A stretch of DNA of 64,000 nucleotides from Chondrosia reniformis (lineage: Eukaryota > Porifera > Demospongiae > Chondrillida > Chondrillidae), in NCBI GenBank assembly GCA_947172415.1, contig OX359190.1, positions 5,332,001 through 5,396,000 of the forward strand, given 5' to 3'. Under the pieces are notes generated by a model. The model was given only the letters and a program-made list of their open reading frames with translations. It did no database searches and was not told where the DNA came from. Shown piece by piece: positions 13,735 to 25,987 of this stretch. The stretch's first letter is position 1. The number at the start of each line of letters is the position of its first letter. The translations under genes and the position numbers were made by a program.

Positions 13735-16495
13735 AACTAGAAATACTTGCTTTTAGTTGTACGTACTAATTGTGTGTACTAGTTCTTTATATTAGTTGCA
13801 GTACTATTTGTGTGTACTAGTTGTATGTACTATTTGTATGTACTAGTTATATGTACTCGTTATTAGCTACCGGTACTAGTTGTATATACTAATTGTACTA
13901 GCACATATTAAAATAACTAGTTGTAGGGACTAGTTGAATGTACAAATCTCATGTAGTAGTTGTATGTTCTATATAATTGAATGAACTATATGTATGTACT
14001 AGTGGTATGTACTAGTTGTTTGAACTAGTTTGATGTACTGTTTATATGTACTGGTATTATGTGTATGTTCTAGTCATATGTACTAGTTATATGTACCAGT
14101 TGTATGTATACCAGTTGTAAGAACTAATTGTATGTACCAATTGTATGTACCAATTGTATGTACTACTTGTATGTACTATTTGTATGTACTAATTGTAGGT
14201 ACAAATCGTATGTACTAGGTGTGTGTAGTAGTTGTATGTTCTAATTGTTTGAACTAGTTCTATGTACTAATTGTAAGTCCTAGTTATGTACTAGTTATAT
14301 GAACTAATTTTATGTATTGTTCGGTCTACTAGTTATATGCACTAGCTTTATGTACTACTTGTATGTACTAGTTGTATGTACTATTTGTATGTACTAATTG
14401 TATTTACTAGGTGTATGTACTATTTATAGGTACCAGTTATATGTGTCCGTACTTGTTATATTAGTAGTTGGGGACCAGTTAAAGGTACTAGATGTAAGTT
14501 CTAGTACTTGTAAAACCAGGTACTAAGTAGGTACTAGTTGTATGTACTAGTTATGTACCAGTTGTATATACTAGTTGTATGTACTAGTTGTATGACCTAG
14601 TTGTATGTACTAGTTATATTTACTAGTTGTATGTACTAGTTAAATGTACTAGTTGTATGTACTAGTTGTATGTACTAGTTGTGTTTATTAGTGGTATGTA
14701 CTAGTTGTATGTTCTAGATGTATGTACTTTTTATATGTACTAGTTATTTGTGTATGTACTAGTTATATATAGTAGTTGTATGTTCAAGTAGAAGATTCGA
14801 ATACTAGTAATCATAGATTATAGATAAGTACTACTTGTATGTGCTAGACACTAATTGTATGTAGCAGTTGTATTTACTAGTTTTACGTACCAGTTGTATG
14901 TACTAGTTCCATGTACAAGGTGTATTTACTTGTTGTATATATATATTAGTTATATGTACTAGTTGTATGTACTATTTAAATATATATTAGTTATATGTGT
15001 ATGTACTAGGTATATGTACTAATTGTGTGTACTACTTGTATCTACTAGTTCTATGTACTAGTTTTATATATTAGTTATATGTACTAGTTGAATGTACTTT
15101 TTATATGTACTAGTTATTTGTGTATGTACTAGTTATATAGTAGTTGTATGTTCTAGTAGTAGATTCTAGTACTAGTTATACTAGATACTAGGTAAGTACT
15201 ACTTGAATGTGCTAGATACTGGTTGTCTGTAGTAGTTGTATTTACTAGTTTTACATACTAGTTGTATGTACTAGTTGCATGTACAAGGTGTATGTACTAG
15301 TTGTATGTACTACTTATATGTACTAGTTATATGTGTATTTACTAGGTATATGTACTACTTTAATGTACTAGCTCTATATACCAGTTGTATGTTCTGGTTG
15401 TATATACTAATTTTAAGTACTAGTTGAATGTATTAGTTCTAGTTATATTTACTACTTGTATGTACTAGTTGTGTGTACTAGTTATGTCTACTACTTGTAT
15501 GTCTAGTTGTGTGTACTAGGTGTGTCTACTGCATGTATGTACTAGTTGTATGTACTAGTTGTATGTACTAGTTGTATTTACTAGTTGTATGCACTAGGAG
15601 TATGTACTAAATGTATGTACTTTTTATGTACTAGTTATATGTAGTAGTTGTTTGTACTAGTTATATGTAGTAGTTTTATTCACTAGTTGTATGTACTAAT
15701 GCAAATTATATTTACTAATTATAGGTATTAGTTGTTTGTAGTAGTTGGATGTTCTAATTGTTTGAACTAGTTCTATGTACTAATTGTAAGTCCTAGTTAT
15801 GTACTAGTTATATGAACTAATTTTATGTATTAGTTCGGTCTACTAGTTATATGCACTAGCTTTATGTACTAGTTGTATGTACTAGTTGTATGTACTATAT
15901 GTATGTACTAATTGTATTTACTAGGTGTATGTACTATTTATAGGTACCAGTTATATGTTTATGTTCTAGTTATATGTAGTAGTTGGGTACTAGTTATAGG
16001 TACTAGTTGTAAGTTCTAGTACTTGTAAAACCAGGTAATAAGTAGGTATAAGTTGTATGTACTAATTGCATGTTCTAATTGTATGTACTAGTTAGGTACC
16101 AGTTGTATGTACTAATTGTATGTACTAGTTGTAGTACTGGTTGTATGTTCTAGTTGTATGAAATAATTATACGTCATAGTTGGATTTCCAGTTTAATGTA
16201 CTAGTTTTATGGACTGTTTATATGTACTAGTTATATGTGTATGTTATACTCATAGGTAATAGTTGTATGAGGCAGTTGTATGAACTAGTGGTATGTACTA
16301 GTTATATGTTCTACTCCTATGCACTAGTTTCTAGTTGTATGCAGTAGTTGTATTTACAACTAATATGAACTAGTTGTAGGTAGTAGTTGTATGTAATATG
16401 GTATGTACTATTTATATGAACTAGCTATATGTGTATGTACTATTTATATGAACTAGCTATATGTGTATGTACTATTTATATGTAGTAGTTGTTTG
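13735..16495 (-). repeat. 13-bp satellite block, reversed, 5' flank of retrotransposon
   Basis: TTGTATGTACTAG array continuing from the previous block. The last 11 bp (16485-16495, GTAGTTGTTTG) are the left target-site duplication of the retrotransposon that follows. About 16120-16495 is paralogous to 21066-21415. Confidence 0.95.
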
Positions 16496-16617
16496 GTCGT
16501 GGGAATTGGAGGCTGTGGTTCCGAGCTGACAAGAAAATGGGTATTGTCCAGTTCAACCCCCCGAAGGAGCAGGGTGCTTAGCCCTTCATGTGGCATCCTG
16601 TGGCTAAATCAGCCTCC
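16496..16617 (+). ncRNA. Candidate HDV-like ribozyme at element 5' end, copy 1
   Basis: Same fold as in copy 2 (54291-54412): perfect 8-bp P2 (GGAGGCTG with CAGCCTCC), 8-bp P4 (CAGGGTGC with GCATCCTG) and the linker TGGCTAAAT. P1 is weaker here than in copy 2, because the distal strand reads CCCCGAA instead of CCCCTGAC. HDV-like ribozymes at the 5' ends of R2-type elements are established knowledge. Activity of this one is inference. Confidence 0.5.
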
Positions 16618-16663
16618 CTGCCAGTATGGGCTAACCCCCGTCTGGCAGCTTCACTGGGTTACG

Positions 16664-19600
16664 TTACGTCATGACAATGAAAATTTTCAAGACAGGCTGT
16701 GGCCTAGGTGCACCAGTGGTGAAGAAAACCCTGGGTCAACCAGAATAGGTGATTCCACTGGTGCCTCACAGGTAGATGTACCGGAATGTAATAACCCTTC
16801 TTCGGTCCCCGTGACGGGCCAACCAGCCCTCTGGACCGAGGAAATGGTTAGGGCACTAATTGATTGCTTTGAGCGATCTGAACCCAAAAGAGGTGGCTAT
16901 CAAAAACGTTTAGAGCGGGAATGGCTGAGCAAATACCCACATTTGCCTCACACCGGTCGAACCCTTGCCTTCCAAGCCAAAAGGAGCTTGGTAGGGGACG
17001 GAGTACTGCAAGTAACGAGTAGCCGAGATTTAGATTTGGTTAATGATGCACCGCAAGGTGCCTCTAGAAGGAGAAGGATCCAAGGGGTGATCTGGAACCT
17101 TCAGAGGGATAATATCCTCATGGAGCTCTACCGAGAAAGTAAGCCCATGGAAAAGGGGTATGCCGAGCGGTTGTACCAGGCTTGGAATGCTAAAATGCCA
17201 GACCATAAAACCACAAAGGTAGCGCTAACTACGAGAATTAGTAGAATCCGAAGAGGTCAAGGTCTCTCGAGACTAAACCTTGTGGAACCTGACTCTTGTG
17301 GTTTAGCCACCCTAACTGAGACTGTGGAGGAAGGTGTGGGAGCCCAGGGGCAGGGGGAGCTTCACCAAGTTCAGGCTGTGACTGAACAAAATGGTGAGCT
17401 GCCTGCAGCCCTTGTTGAAACTCCTGCACATGATCATCCTAGTCCCAGGACAAATGGCAATGATCAACTGATGCAACTTTTAGGCAAAGCAAAAGATGTC
17501 TGTCTCCGAAAGAAACCTGGAGATTTCTCTGATAGAAAACCCTGGGGGGCATTGCGGTTCAACCATGTTGATATAGCACTGCTTCAGGAGGCCAATGATT
17601 GGGTGGAGAAAGAGTGGCAGGAAGGCCCTAGGTCGGCCTGGCACCTGAACTGCCTAGTCTACTCTGTTGCTATGGCTGTGAGGGGAAAAACAACCTACGA
17701 ATCACAGCCATGCAACCAGGGAAGGAAATCAGATAATCAGAAGGGAAGTAAGAGACAGGAAGGTCACATAAGTGACAGGAAGGCCAAAGGCCTTAGGTTT
17801 AGAAGACTGCTTGCCTGGTTGGATGTGGAAATAGCGCGTCAACAGAATAATAATCCTATGACCAAACACCAGAAAGTACTCCGAAGAAAGCTTAGGAGGG
17901 AGTTCCATTCATTAAACCTGAATGTGCTGATCAGAGCTCGGGAACAGACACTGGGGAAACTCAGGGTCTGGACCCTACAAGAGCGAAGATCGGCTGAACG
18001 CAGGAAATTCCAGGAACAAAACCACCTTTGGAATACCCAAAGGAAGTTCCGGATGAATGGCAATGTTCCAACCTCCAATGAAGCTCCCTCAATTGAGGTA
18101 GTAAGAGACTTTTGGACAAAGATTGTAGGTACTGTTGGTAAGGTCAACAAAGACGACCCAGGGGTGAAAGAATGGCTAAAGGAAACCAAAAAGGGGGTGG
18201 GTAGAACCTCCTCTGAAGGTCCCGATAGCATTGATGAGACCAAACTGAGGAAAGCCTTGAAAAAGGCAAAAAGCTGGTCAGCCCCTGGGCCGGATGGCAT
18301 CCACACTTTTTGGTGGAAAGCACTCCCCTCTGCACAGTCTGCCTTGGCAGATGTACTACGGAGGGTGGTGAGTGGAGATCTGTCAGTCCCAGACTGGCTT
18401 ACAAGGGGTCGCACTCTACTCATCCCCAAAAAGGGTGACCCGAAAAGTGCGGCCAACAACCGACCTATTGCGGGTCTCAACACAATGTACAAGGCTGTCA
18501 CAGCATACATTGCATCAGAATTACTCACTTACACCTACACTAATGATCTTTTACCTATGGCTCAACGAGCCTTCAGAAAAGGGAGGTGGGGCTGTGTGGA
18601 CTGTCTACTGCTGGATCAATCAATCGGTCTAGATGCCAAAATTATGGGCAAGCCACTTAGTGTGGCATGGATTGATTATGAGAAGGCATATGACAGAGTC
18701 CCTCACAAGTGGGTGATGAAGGTGCTAAAAACCATCAAGTGCCCAGGTTGGATCCGGAGGTCTATAGAGCTCTTCTCCAAACACTGGGCTACTGTGCTTG
18801 AGTTGAGGACCGTGGGGAAGGTGGTTAGGAGCACCCCTGTTAAATATAACAGGGGACTCTTCCAAGGAGACTCCCTATCGCCACTCCTCTTTTGTCTGGC
18901 CATAGCTCCCATATCCCAAGTTCTTAACAGAACCAAGGGATATACCCTCTGGCATAATGGGGAAAGGAACACCATGTCGCACTTGCTGTACATGGATGAC
19001 CTTAAGATATATGCTGGAGGGCCTGATAAACTCAGGGAAGCCATGGAATGTGTGGAGAAAACCTCAAATGCCATTGGCATGAGGTTTGGAGTGAGAAAGT
19101 GTGGAACAGCTCACATGCCAAAAGGGAAAGTTCTGGCTGGCCCAGACAACCCTGAACGCAGTGAAGAATCCATAAGGAGCCTTGAAAAAGGTACTACCTA
19201 TAAGTACCTAGGGCTAGAACAACTGTTTGAGGTAGATGACAGCAAGGTCAAAGCTTGCTTGATCAATGAATTGAGGAGGAGACTCCACAAAGTGTGGGGC
19301 TCTCACCTCAATGGTAAGAATGCTGCAGAAGCCTCTAACATGTTGTGTGCCTCTCTATTGAGATATTCTTACCCAGTTTTGAAGTGGACTCAAAGTGAGC
19401 TTCCAAAACTAGACAGAATGGTGAGAAAGATCATGAGAAAGTACCAGTGTCATCACTATAACTCTGCCATTGAAAGAGTGAATTTGCCTCGCTCTCAAGG
19501 TGGTAGAGGGCTCTGTAGTTTTCCTTTGGATCACCACAGGGCTGTTGTGAATCTGGCAAGATACCTCCATACTGCCAATGATCCACTCATAGCTGTTGTG

Positions 19601-20587
19601 GTTAAACACCAAAAGTGGCTGGAGTGCTCAAAGCAGAGGAGGACTGTCTTGAAAGAAGCCAGATTGATACTGAGAAGCCACGGAATAGAACTAGAACCGG
19701 AAATGTGGCTGAAGACAGATCCCTCACAAAATAGTGTAAGAGAATGGAGGAGAGTGGCATGTGAGCTCCGGGAGGCTCAGACTGAAAGGTTAAAAAGTAA
19801 CCTAGCCGAAACGTCTCACCAGGGCTCATACCACAGACAAGTCACAAATAGGGAGTCTTATTTGTGGCTTTCTGAGGGGAGACTCAGATCTCAAACTGAG
19901 GCTCTGATTCTCGCAGCCCAAGATGATGTGCTGAACACTAGGTGGTACCAAAATAGGATTCTGAAGAATTCTAGCCTCCTAATGTGCAGAGAATGTGGCA
20001 AGGCTATGGAAACGGTCAAACACATACTAAACATGTGTGAGCCCAAGGGATTTTCTCTCTACAAAGAGAGACATGACCGGGCAATACTGATAGTGTTGTG
20101 GAGACTGTTGAAAGAATATGGATTCAAGCAGGAAGAGCCCTGGTACAAACTAGAAGCAAAACCAGTCTATGAGAATAGGTCTGTCAAAATCTTGTGGGAT
20201 CCTAGTATCCCTACAGATGATGAAATGACAGAAAGAAGGCCAGACTTAGTGGTTGAGGATCGGCTATGTAAGTCCATCTTCATTATTGAGATGTCAGTTC
20301 CTACTGACAGTAATATTAATGGAAGATGGCAAGAGAAGTTCCAAAAGTACCAGAAGCTGGCGGCTGATATGAGGAAACAATTTAGGGTCTACCGAATTAA
20401 GGTAGTCCCGATGATAATTGGTGCTTTGGGGACAGTGGACACGCTCTTGGAAGACCTAAGTGGAATTCCAAAGCTGTCAAAAAGTGCAATAGAAGTGATG
20501 AGAGCGATGCAGAGAACTGTTCTCTGCTCGGCTGTAAGGATATTGAGGCGACATCTATCTGTTGAGGGATTGGGGCCTGGACAATAA
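16664..20587 (+). CDS. Non-LTR retrotransposon polyprotein (Myb, RT, CCHC, RLE), copy 1
   Basis: Open frame from the upstream satellite (ATG at 16463, which is fortuitous) to the stop at 20587. The element-encoded part is about 1307 residues. Two Myb/SANT-like helical repeats lie in the N-terminal 190 residues (PALWTEEMVRAL and GVIWNLQRDNIL). The RT has the YMDD active site at nt 18989-19000. A C-x2-C-x8-H-x4-C finger starts at 19985. The endonuclease has RPD (Asp codon 20243) and a catalytic-type Glu 15 residues later (20288). It would nick the target and prime reverse transcription there. One oddity is that the highly conserved NYRPI motif of RT reads NNRPI here, with another change Cys to Gly just after. 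Copy 2 keeps the consensus, so this copy may be catalytically damaged despite its open frame. There is no convincing AUG start. Confidence 0.9.
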   Translation, partial: LRHDNENFQDRLWPRCTSGEENPGSTRIGDSTGASQVDVPECNNPSSVPVTGQPALWTEEMVRALIDCFERSEPKRGGYQKRLEREWLSKYPHLPHTGRTLAFQAKRSLVGDGVLQVTSSRDLDLVNDAPQGASRRRRIQGVIWNLQRDNILMELYRESKPMEKGYAERLYQAWNAKMPDHKTTKVALTTRISRIRRGQGLSRLNLVEPDSCGLATLTETVEEGVGAQGQGELHQVQAVTEQNGELPAALVETPAHDHPSPRTNGNDQLMQLLGKAKDVCLRKKPGDFSDRKPWGALRFNHVDIALLQEANDWVEKEWQEGPRSAWHLNCLVYSVAMAVRGKTTYESQPCNQGRKSDNQKGSKRQEGHISDRKAKGLRFRRLLAWLDVEIARQQNNNPMTKHQKVLRRKLRREFHSLNLNVLIRAREQTLGKLRVWTLQERRSAERRKFQEQNHLWNTQRKFRMNGNVPTSNEAPSIEVVRDFWTKIVGTVGKVNKDDPGVKEWLKETKKGVGRTSSEGPDSIDETKLRKALKKAKSWSAPGPDGIHTFWWKALPSAQSALADVLRRVVSGDLSVPDWLTRGRTLLIPKKGDPKSAANNRPIAGLNTMYKAVTAYIASELLTYTYTNDLLPMAQRAFRKGRWGCVDCLLLDQSIGLDAKIMGKPLSVAWIDYEKAYDRVPHKWVMKVLKTIKCPGWIRRSIELFSKHWATVLELRTVGKVVRSTPVKYNRGLFQGDSLSPLLFCLAIAPISQVLNRTKGYTLWHNGERNTMSHLLYMDDLKIYAGGPDKLREAMECVEKTSNAIGMRFGVRKCGTAHMPKGKVLAGPDNPERSEESIRSLEKGTTYKYLGLEQLFEVDDSKVKACLINELRRRLHKVWGSHLNGKNAAEASNMLCASLLRYSYPVLKWTQSELPKLDRMVRKIMRKYQCHHYNSAIERVNLPRSQGGRGLCSFPLDHHRAVVNLARYLHTANDPLIAVVVKHQKWLECSKQRRTVLKEARLILRSHGIELEPEMWLKTDPSQNSVREWRRVACELREAQTERLKSNLAETSHQGSYHRQVTNRESYLWLSEGRLRSQTEALILAAQDDVLNTRWYQNRILKNSSLLMCRECGKAMETVKHILNMCEPKGFSLYKERHDRAILIVLWRLLKEYGFKQEEPWYKLEAKPVYENRSVKILWDPSIPTDDEMTERRPDLVVEDRLCKSIFIIEMSVPTDSNINGRWQEKFQKYQKLAADMRKQFRVYRIKVVPMIIGALGTVDTLLEDLSGIPKLSKSAIEVMRAMQRTVLCSAVRILRRHLSVEGLGPGQ

Positions 20588-21404
20588 GTAGTCCTGTCCC
20601 AGTCCTTGCCTGTCGACCTCTGGAAAGTAGTGGTGGACTTGTGTATGGAGGTACTCCCTCCTATTATGACGGTCAACTTTGGCCCGACGTGCACCTGTCT
20701 GCTGCTGCCAGAAGGAGGCAAAGCCAAGGCTTCTGGCTAAAAACCCAATGAAAGGAAAACATAACTGACTGAGGGTTGTCCAAGCTGGATACTCCTTGCC
20801 TTAGTAAACTAAGGCAAGAAGTAACAAGGTTCTCCATTAAGGCTTTTGTTTCTAAAGTAGTTGTTTGTACTAGTTATATGTACTAGTTGTATATAATAGT
20901 AAATGTACAATATGTAGGTTCTAGTACTATGTATACTAGGTACTAGGTAGGTGTTAGTTGTATATACTAGCTCTAGTTATATTTACAAGTTGTAGGTACT
21001 AGTTGCATGTACTTGTTGATTGTTATAGTTGTATGTACTAATTGTATGTACTAGGTGTATGTACTAATTGTATGTACTAGTTGTAGTACTGGTTGTATGT
21101 TCTAGTTGTATGAAATAATTATACGTCATAGTTGGATTTCCAGTTTAATGTACTAGTTTTATGGACTGTTTATATGTACTAGTTATATGTGTATGTTATA
21201 CTCATAGGTAATAGTTGTATGAGGCAGTTGTATGAACTAGTGGTATGTACTAGTTATATGTTCTACTCCCATGCACTAGTTTCTAGTTGTATGCAGTAGT
21301 TGTATTTACAACTAATATGAACTAGTTGTAGGTAGTAGTTGTATGTAATATGGTATGTACTATTTATATGAACTAGCTATATGTGTATGTACTATTTATA
21401 TGTA

Positions 21405-21415
21405 GTAGTTGTTTG
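21405..21415. other. Paralogous empty target site of retrotransposon copy 1
   Basis: The 11 bp GTAGTTGTTTG occur once here, in flanks matching those on both sides of the element at 16496-20856. Left flank: ACTATTTATATGTA. Right flank: TACTTGTTATATGTAC. This is the uninterrupted duplicate of the insertion site. Confidence 0.85.
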
Positions 21416-21635
21416 TACTTGTTATATGTACTAGTTGTATGTACTAGTTGTATATAATAGTAAATGTACAATATGTAGGTTCTAGTACTATGTATACTAG
21501 GTACTAGGTAGGTGTTAGTTGTATATACTAGCTCTAGTTATATTTACAAGTTGTAGGTACTAGTTGCATGTACTTGTTGATTGTTATAGTTGTATGTACT
21601 AATTGTATGTACTAGGTGTATGTACTAGTTATATG

Positions 21636-22745
21636 TACTATATAGTTGTAGGTTCTAGTACTAGTAATACTATATACTAAGTAGGTATTAGTTGCATGTA
21701 CTAGTTGTATGTAGAGTTGCATGTACAAATTGTATATAATAGTTGTATGTACCAGTTGTATGTAGTAGTTATGTACTAGTTGTATGTACTAGTTGTACGT
21801 ACTAGCACTGGTTATATTTGCTATTTGTGGATACTAGTTGTATGTATTAGTTGAATGTAATAGTTGTATGAAAGGTTGTATGTACTAGTACAAGTTATAT
21901 TTACTAGTTGTAGGTACTAGTTATATGTACTAGTTGAATGTAATAGTTGCATGTACTAATTGTATATAGTAGTTGTATGTACCAGTTGTATGTAGTAGTT
22001 ATGTACTAGTTGTATATACTAGTTGTACGTACTAGCACTGGTTATATTTGCTATTTGTGGATACTAGTTGTATGTACTAGTTGAATGTACTAGTACAAGT
22101 TTTATTTACTAGTTATAGGCATTAGTTGTATGTACTAGATGTATGTACTTTTTATATGTACTAGTTATTTGTGTATGTACTAGTTATATGTACTATATAG
22201 TTGTAGGTTCTAGTACTAGTAATACTATATACTAAGTAGGTATTAGTTGCATGTACTAGTTGTATGTAGAGTTGCATGTACAAATTGTATATAATAGTTG
22301 TATGTACCAGTTGTATGTAGTAGTTATGTACTAGTTGTATGTACTAGTTGTACGTACTAGCACTGGTTATATTTGCTATTTGTGGATACTAGTTGTATGT
22401 ATTAGTTGAATGTAATAGTTGTATGAAAGGTTGTATGTACTAGTACAAGTTATATTTACTAGTTGTAGGTACTAGTTATATGTACTAGTTGAATGTAATA
22501 GTTGCATGTACTAATTGTATATAATAGTTGTATGTACCAGTTGTATGTAGTAGTTATGTACTAGTTGTATATACTAGTTGTACGTACTAGCACTGGTTAT
22601 ATTTGCTATTTGTGGATACTAGTTGTATGTACTAGTTGAATGTACTAGTACAAGTTTTATTTACTAGTTATAGGCATTAGTTGTATGTACTAGATGTATG
22701 TACTTTTTATATGTACTAGTTATTTGTGTATGTACTAGTTATATA
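21636..22745. repeat. Direct tandem duplication, period 555 bp
   Basis: Two near-identical 555-bp stretches of satellite beginning TACTATATAG at 21636 and 22191. Confidence 0.85.
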
Positions 22746-25460
22746 TAGTAGTTGTACGTTCTAGTAGTAGATTCTAGTACTAGTTATACTAGATTCTAGG
22801 TAAGTACCACTTGTATGGGCTGGATGCTAATTGTATGTAGTAGTTGTTTGTACTAGTTTTATGTAGTATTTGTATGTACTAGTTGTATGCAGAAGTTGTA
22901 TGTACTAGTTTTATGTACAAGGTGTATGTACTAGTTGTATGTATATACTAGTTATATGTACTAGTTGTATGTACTATTTAAATATATACTAGTTATATGT
23001 GTTTGTACTAGGTATATGTACTAGTTGTATGGACTAGTTGTATGGACTAGTTGTACGGACTAGTTGTATGGACTAGTTGTATGGACTAGTTGTATGGACT
23101 AGTTGTATGTACTAGTTGTGGGTAATTATTGTATGTACTAGTTTTCTGTACTAGTTGTATGTACTACTTATATGTAGTATTTATATGTGTTAGTACTAGG
23201 TATATGTGCTAGTTGTATGTAGTATTTATATGTACTAGTTATATGTTTATGCACTAGGTACATATACTACTTGAATGTACTTGCTGTATGTACCAGTTGT
23301 ATGTTCTGGTTGTATATACTAATTTTAAGTACTAGTTGAATATATTAGTTCTAGTTATATTTACTAGGTGTAGGTACTAGTTGAACGTACTAGTTTATGT
23401 AGTAGCTGTATGTACTAATTGTACGTATTAGGTATATCTACTAGTTGTATGTACTTTTTATATGTACTAGTTTTATGTGTATGTACTAGTTATATATAGA
23501 AGTTGTGCGTACTATATAGTCATAAATCCTAGTTGTATGTCCAAATAAAATATATACTAGTTATATATGTACTAATTGTACGTATTAGGTATATCTACTA
23601 GTTGTATGTACTTTTTATATGTACTAGTTTTATGTGTATGTACTAGTTATATATAGTAGTTGTGCGTACTATATTGTCATAAATCCTAGTTGTATGTCCA
23701 AATAAAATATATACTAGTTATATGTGCATGTACTAGGTATATGTACTAAATGTGTGTGCTACCTGTATCTACTAGTTGTATGTACTAATTCTATGTACTA
23801 GTTGTATGTACCAGTTGTGTGTACTAGAAAGTATTTGTATGTACTAGTTGTGTGTACTAGAAAGTATTTGTATGTACTAGTTTTACGTACCAGTTGTAGG
23901 TACTAGTTCCATGTACAAGGTGTGTGTACTAGTTGTATGTATATACTAGTTATATGTACTAGTTGTATGTACTATTTAAATATATACTAGTTAGATATGT
24001 ATGTACTAGGTATATTTACCAGTTGTATGTACTAGTTGTATGTACTAGTTGTCTGTACTAGTTGTATGGACTACTTATATGTAGTATTTATATTTGTTAG
24101 TACTAGGTATATGTACTAAATGTGTGTACTACCTGTATCTACTAGTTGTATGTACTAATTCTATGTACTAGTTGTATGTACCAGTTGTGTGTACTAGAAA
24201 GTATTTGTATGTACTAGTTGTGTGTACTAGAAAGTATTTGTATGTACTAGTTTTACGTACCAGTTGTAGGTACTAGTTCCATGTACAAGGTGTGTGTACT
24301 AGTTGTATGTATATACTAGTTATATGTACTAGTTGTATGTACTATTTAAATATATACTAGTTAGATATGTATGTACTAGGTATATTTACCAGTTGTATGT
24401 ACTAGTTGTATGTACTAGTTGTCTGTACTAGTTGTATGGACTACTTATATGTAGTATTTATATTTGTTAGTACTAGGTATATGTACTAATTGTATGTAGT
24501 AATTATATGTACTAGTTATATGTGTATGTACTAGGTATATATACTACTTCAATGTACTAGCTATATGTACCAGTTGTATGTTCTGGTTGCATATAGTAAT
24601 TTTAAGAACCAGTAGAATGTATTAGCTCTAGTCATATTTACTAGTTGTAGGCACTAGTTGAACACACAAGTTTCTGTAGTAGCTGTATATACTATATTGT
24701 ACCGACTAGGCATATGTACTAGTTGTGTGTACTATTTATATGAACTAGTTGTATGTTCTAATTATATGAACTTGTTTTATGTGTATATATGTACTAGCTA
24801 TATGCAGTAATTGTGTGTACTATATATTTATATGAACCAGTTGTAGGTACTAGTTGATTTTACTAGTTGTATGTTCTAGTTGTATGTACGAATAACAAGT
24901 TAAAGGTTGTAGTTGTATGTACTAGTTTTATGTACTAGTTGTGTTTACTAGATGTATGTACTAGTTGTATGTACTAGATGAATGTACTTTTTATATGTAC
25001 TAGTTATATGTGTATGTATTAGTTATATAAAGTAGTTGTGTGTACTATATAGTTATATGTCCTAGTTGTATGTACTAATTAAATATATACTAGTTATATG
25101 TGTATGTACTGGGTTTATGTAATAATTGTGTGCACTACTTGTATCTACTAGTTGTATGTACTAATTCTATGTACTAGTTGTATTTACTAGTTGTATGTAC
25201 TAGTTGTATGTACTATTTAAATATATACTAGTTATATATGTATGTACTAGGTATATGTACCAGTTGTATGTACTAGTTGTATGTACTAGTTGTATTAACT
25301 AGTTGTGTGTACTAGAAAGTATTTTTATGTACTAGTTGTATACAGAAGTTGTATGTACTAGGTGTATATACTAGTTTTATGTACCAGTTGTATGTACTAG
25401 TTTTATGTACAAGGTGTATGTACCAGTTGATGTATATACTAGTTATATGTACTAGTTGTA

Positions 25461-25987
25461 TGTACTATCAGGGAGTACTGTAGTACTCCCTATGTAGGGA
25501 TGACACGGTTTTTATCGGTTTCCCCATACATCGGTATAGGAGCGAAATCCCGAAATAGGCCGAAAATCGACAAAACAAGGCTATGTATAGCTAAATATAC
25601 AATATACATACTCTAAATAGACCTTAAAAGCAAGCGAATATGTCCCGCTGGCGAAATAATAACCTTAAAAATTCCCATTTTCGTCTTCTTCATATCCTTC
25701 TTATTCTTATTCTTCTCCTTCGTCAGCCATAACTAAAAAACTATATAAGCTTTTGGACTAATTGCTAAACGAAACTACTGCAAATTTTCCGAGCTGTATT
25801 CTTTTGTAGAAGCGAGAGCGATAACGCTATTATTGAGCACGACGGTTTTTCATGACCCTAGAGTCAATGCCTCAATAAAGTCGCCATTTTAGTGACGTCA
25901 TTTTCAGTCGAAGATTGCGAAACTAAAATGGTTTTAATTGTACGAATCTAATTCCTAGCCCATGCTAGCTCAATAAAAAGTACAAAA
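25461..25987. other. Non-satellite island left of foldback element
   Basis: Opens with a short hairpin (AGGGAGTACT and AGTACTCCCT, 25470-25491). The rest is AT-rich DNA without a sustained ORF. On the minus strand an ATG near 25730 starts an acidic stretch (MADEGEE) that soon hits stops, perhaps a decayed transposase N-terminus. This is too weak to call a gene. Confidence 0.4.

Larger units (their letters stand above)
16496..20856 (+). mobile_element. RLE-type non-LTR retrotransposon (R2/R4-like), copy 1
   Basis: Complete 4361-bp element flanked by the 11-bp direct repeat GTAGTTGTTTG (16485-16495 and 20857-20867), so both ends are defined. It begins GTCGTGGG and ends in CTTTTGTTTCTAAA without a long poly(A). 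It encodes one protein with Myb-like DNA binding, reverse transcriptase, a CCHC finger and a restriction-like endonuclease, the order known for the R2/R4/NeSL group of non-LTR elements. It sits in satellite, not in rDNA as R2 would. The copy at 54291-58652 is nearly identical and confirms the boundaries. Both copies look full length and young. Confidence 0.93.
20857..25460 (-). repeat. 13-bp satellite block, reversed, with local duplications
   Basis: TTGTATGTACTAG array. About 21066-21415 repeats the 5' flank of the retrotransposon. 21636-22190 and 22191-22745 are tandem copies (period 555). About 23740-24110 and 24110-24480 are another pair (period 370). A short run of TTGTATGGACTAG units near 23030-23100 is locally homogenised. 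Confidence 0.93.

Noticed and set aside
16463-16663. ATG at 16463 as start of the retrotransposon protein
   Set aside because: It lies in target satellite 33 bp outside the element; copy 2 has a different upstream frame with a stop.
17839-18528. Long minus-strand ORF (229 codons) within the retrotransposon
   Set aside because: Antisense shadow of the RT region; the same shadow appears in copy 2 and has no domain of its own.
16496-20856. A true R2 element in rDNA
   Set aside because: Flanks are satellite (copy 1) and a DNA transposon exon (copy 2), with 11-bp duplications; there is no 28S sequence.
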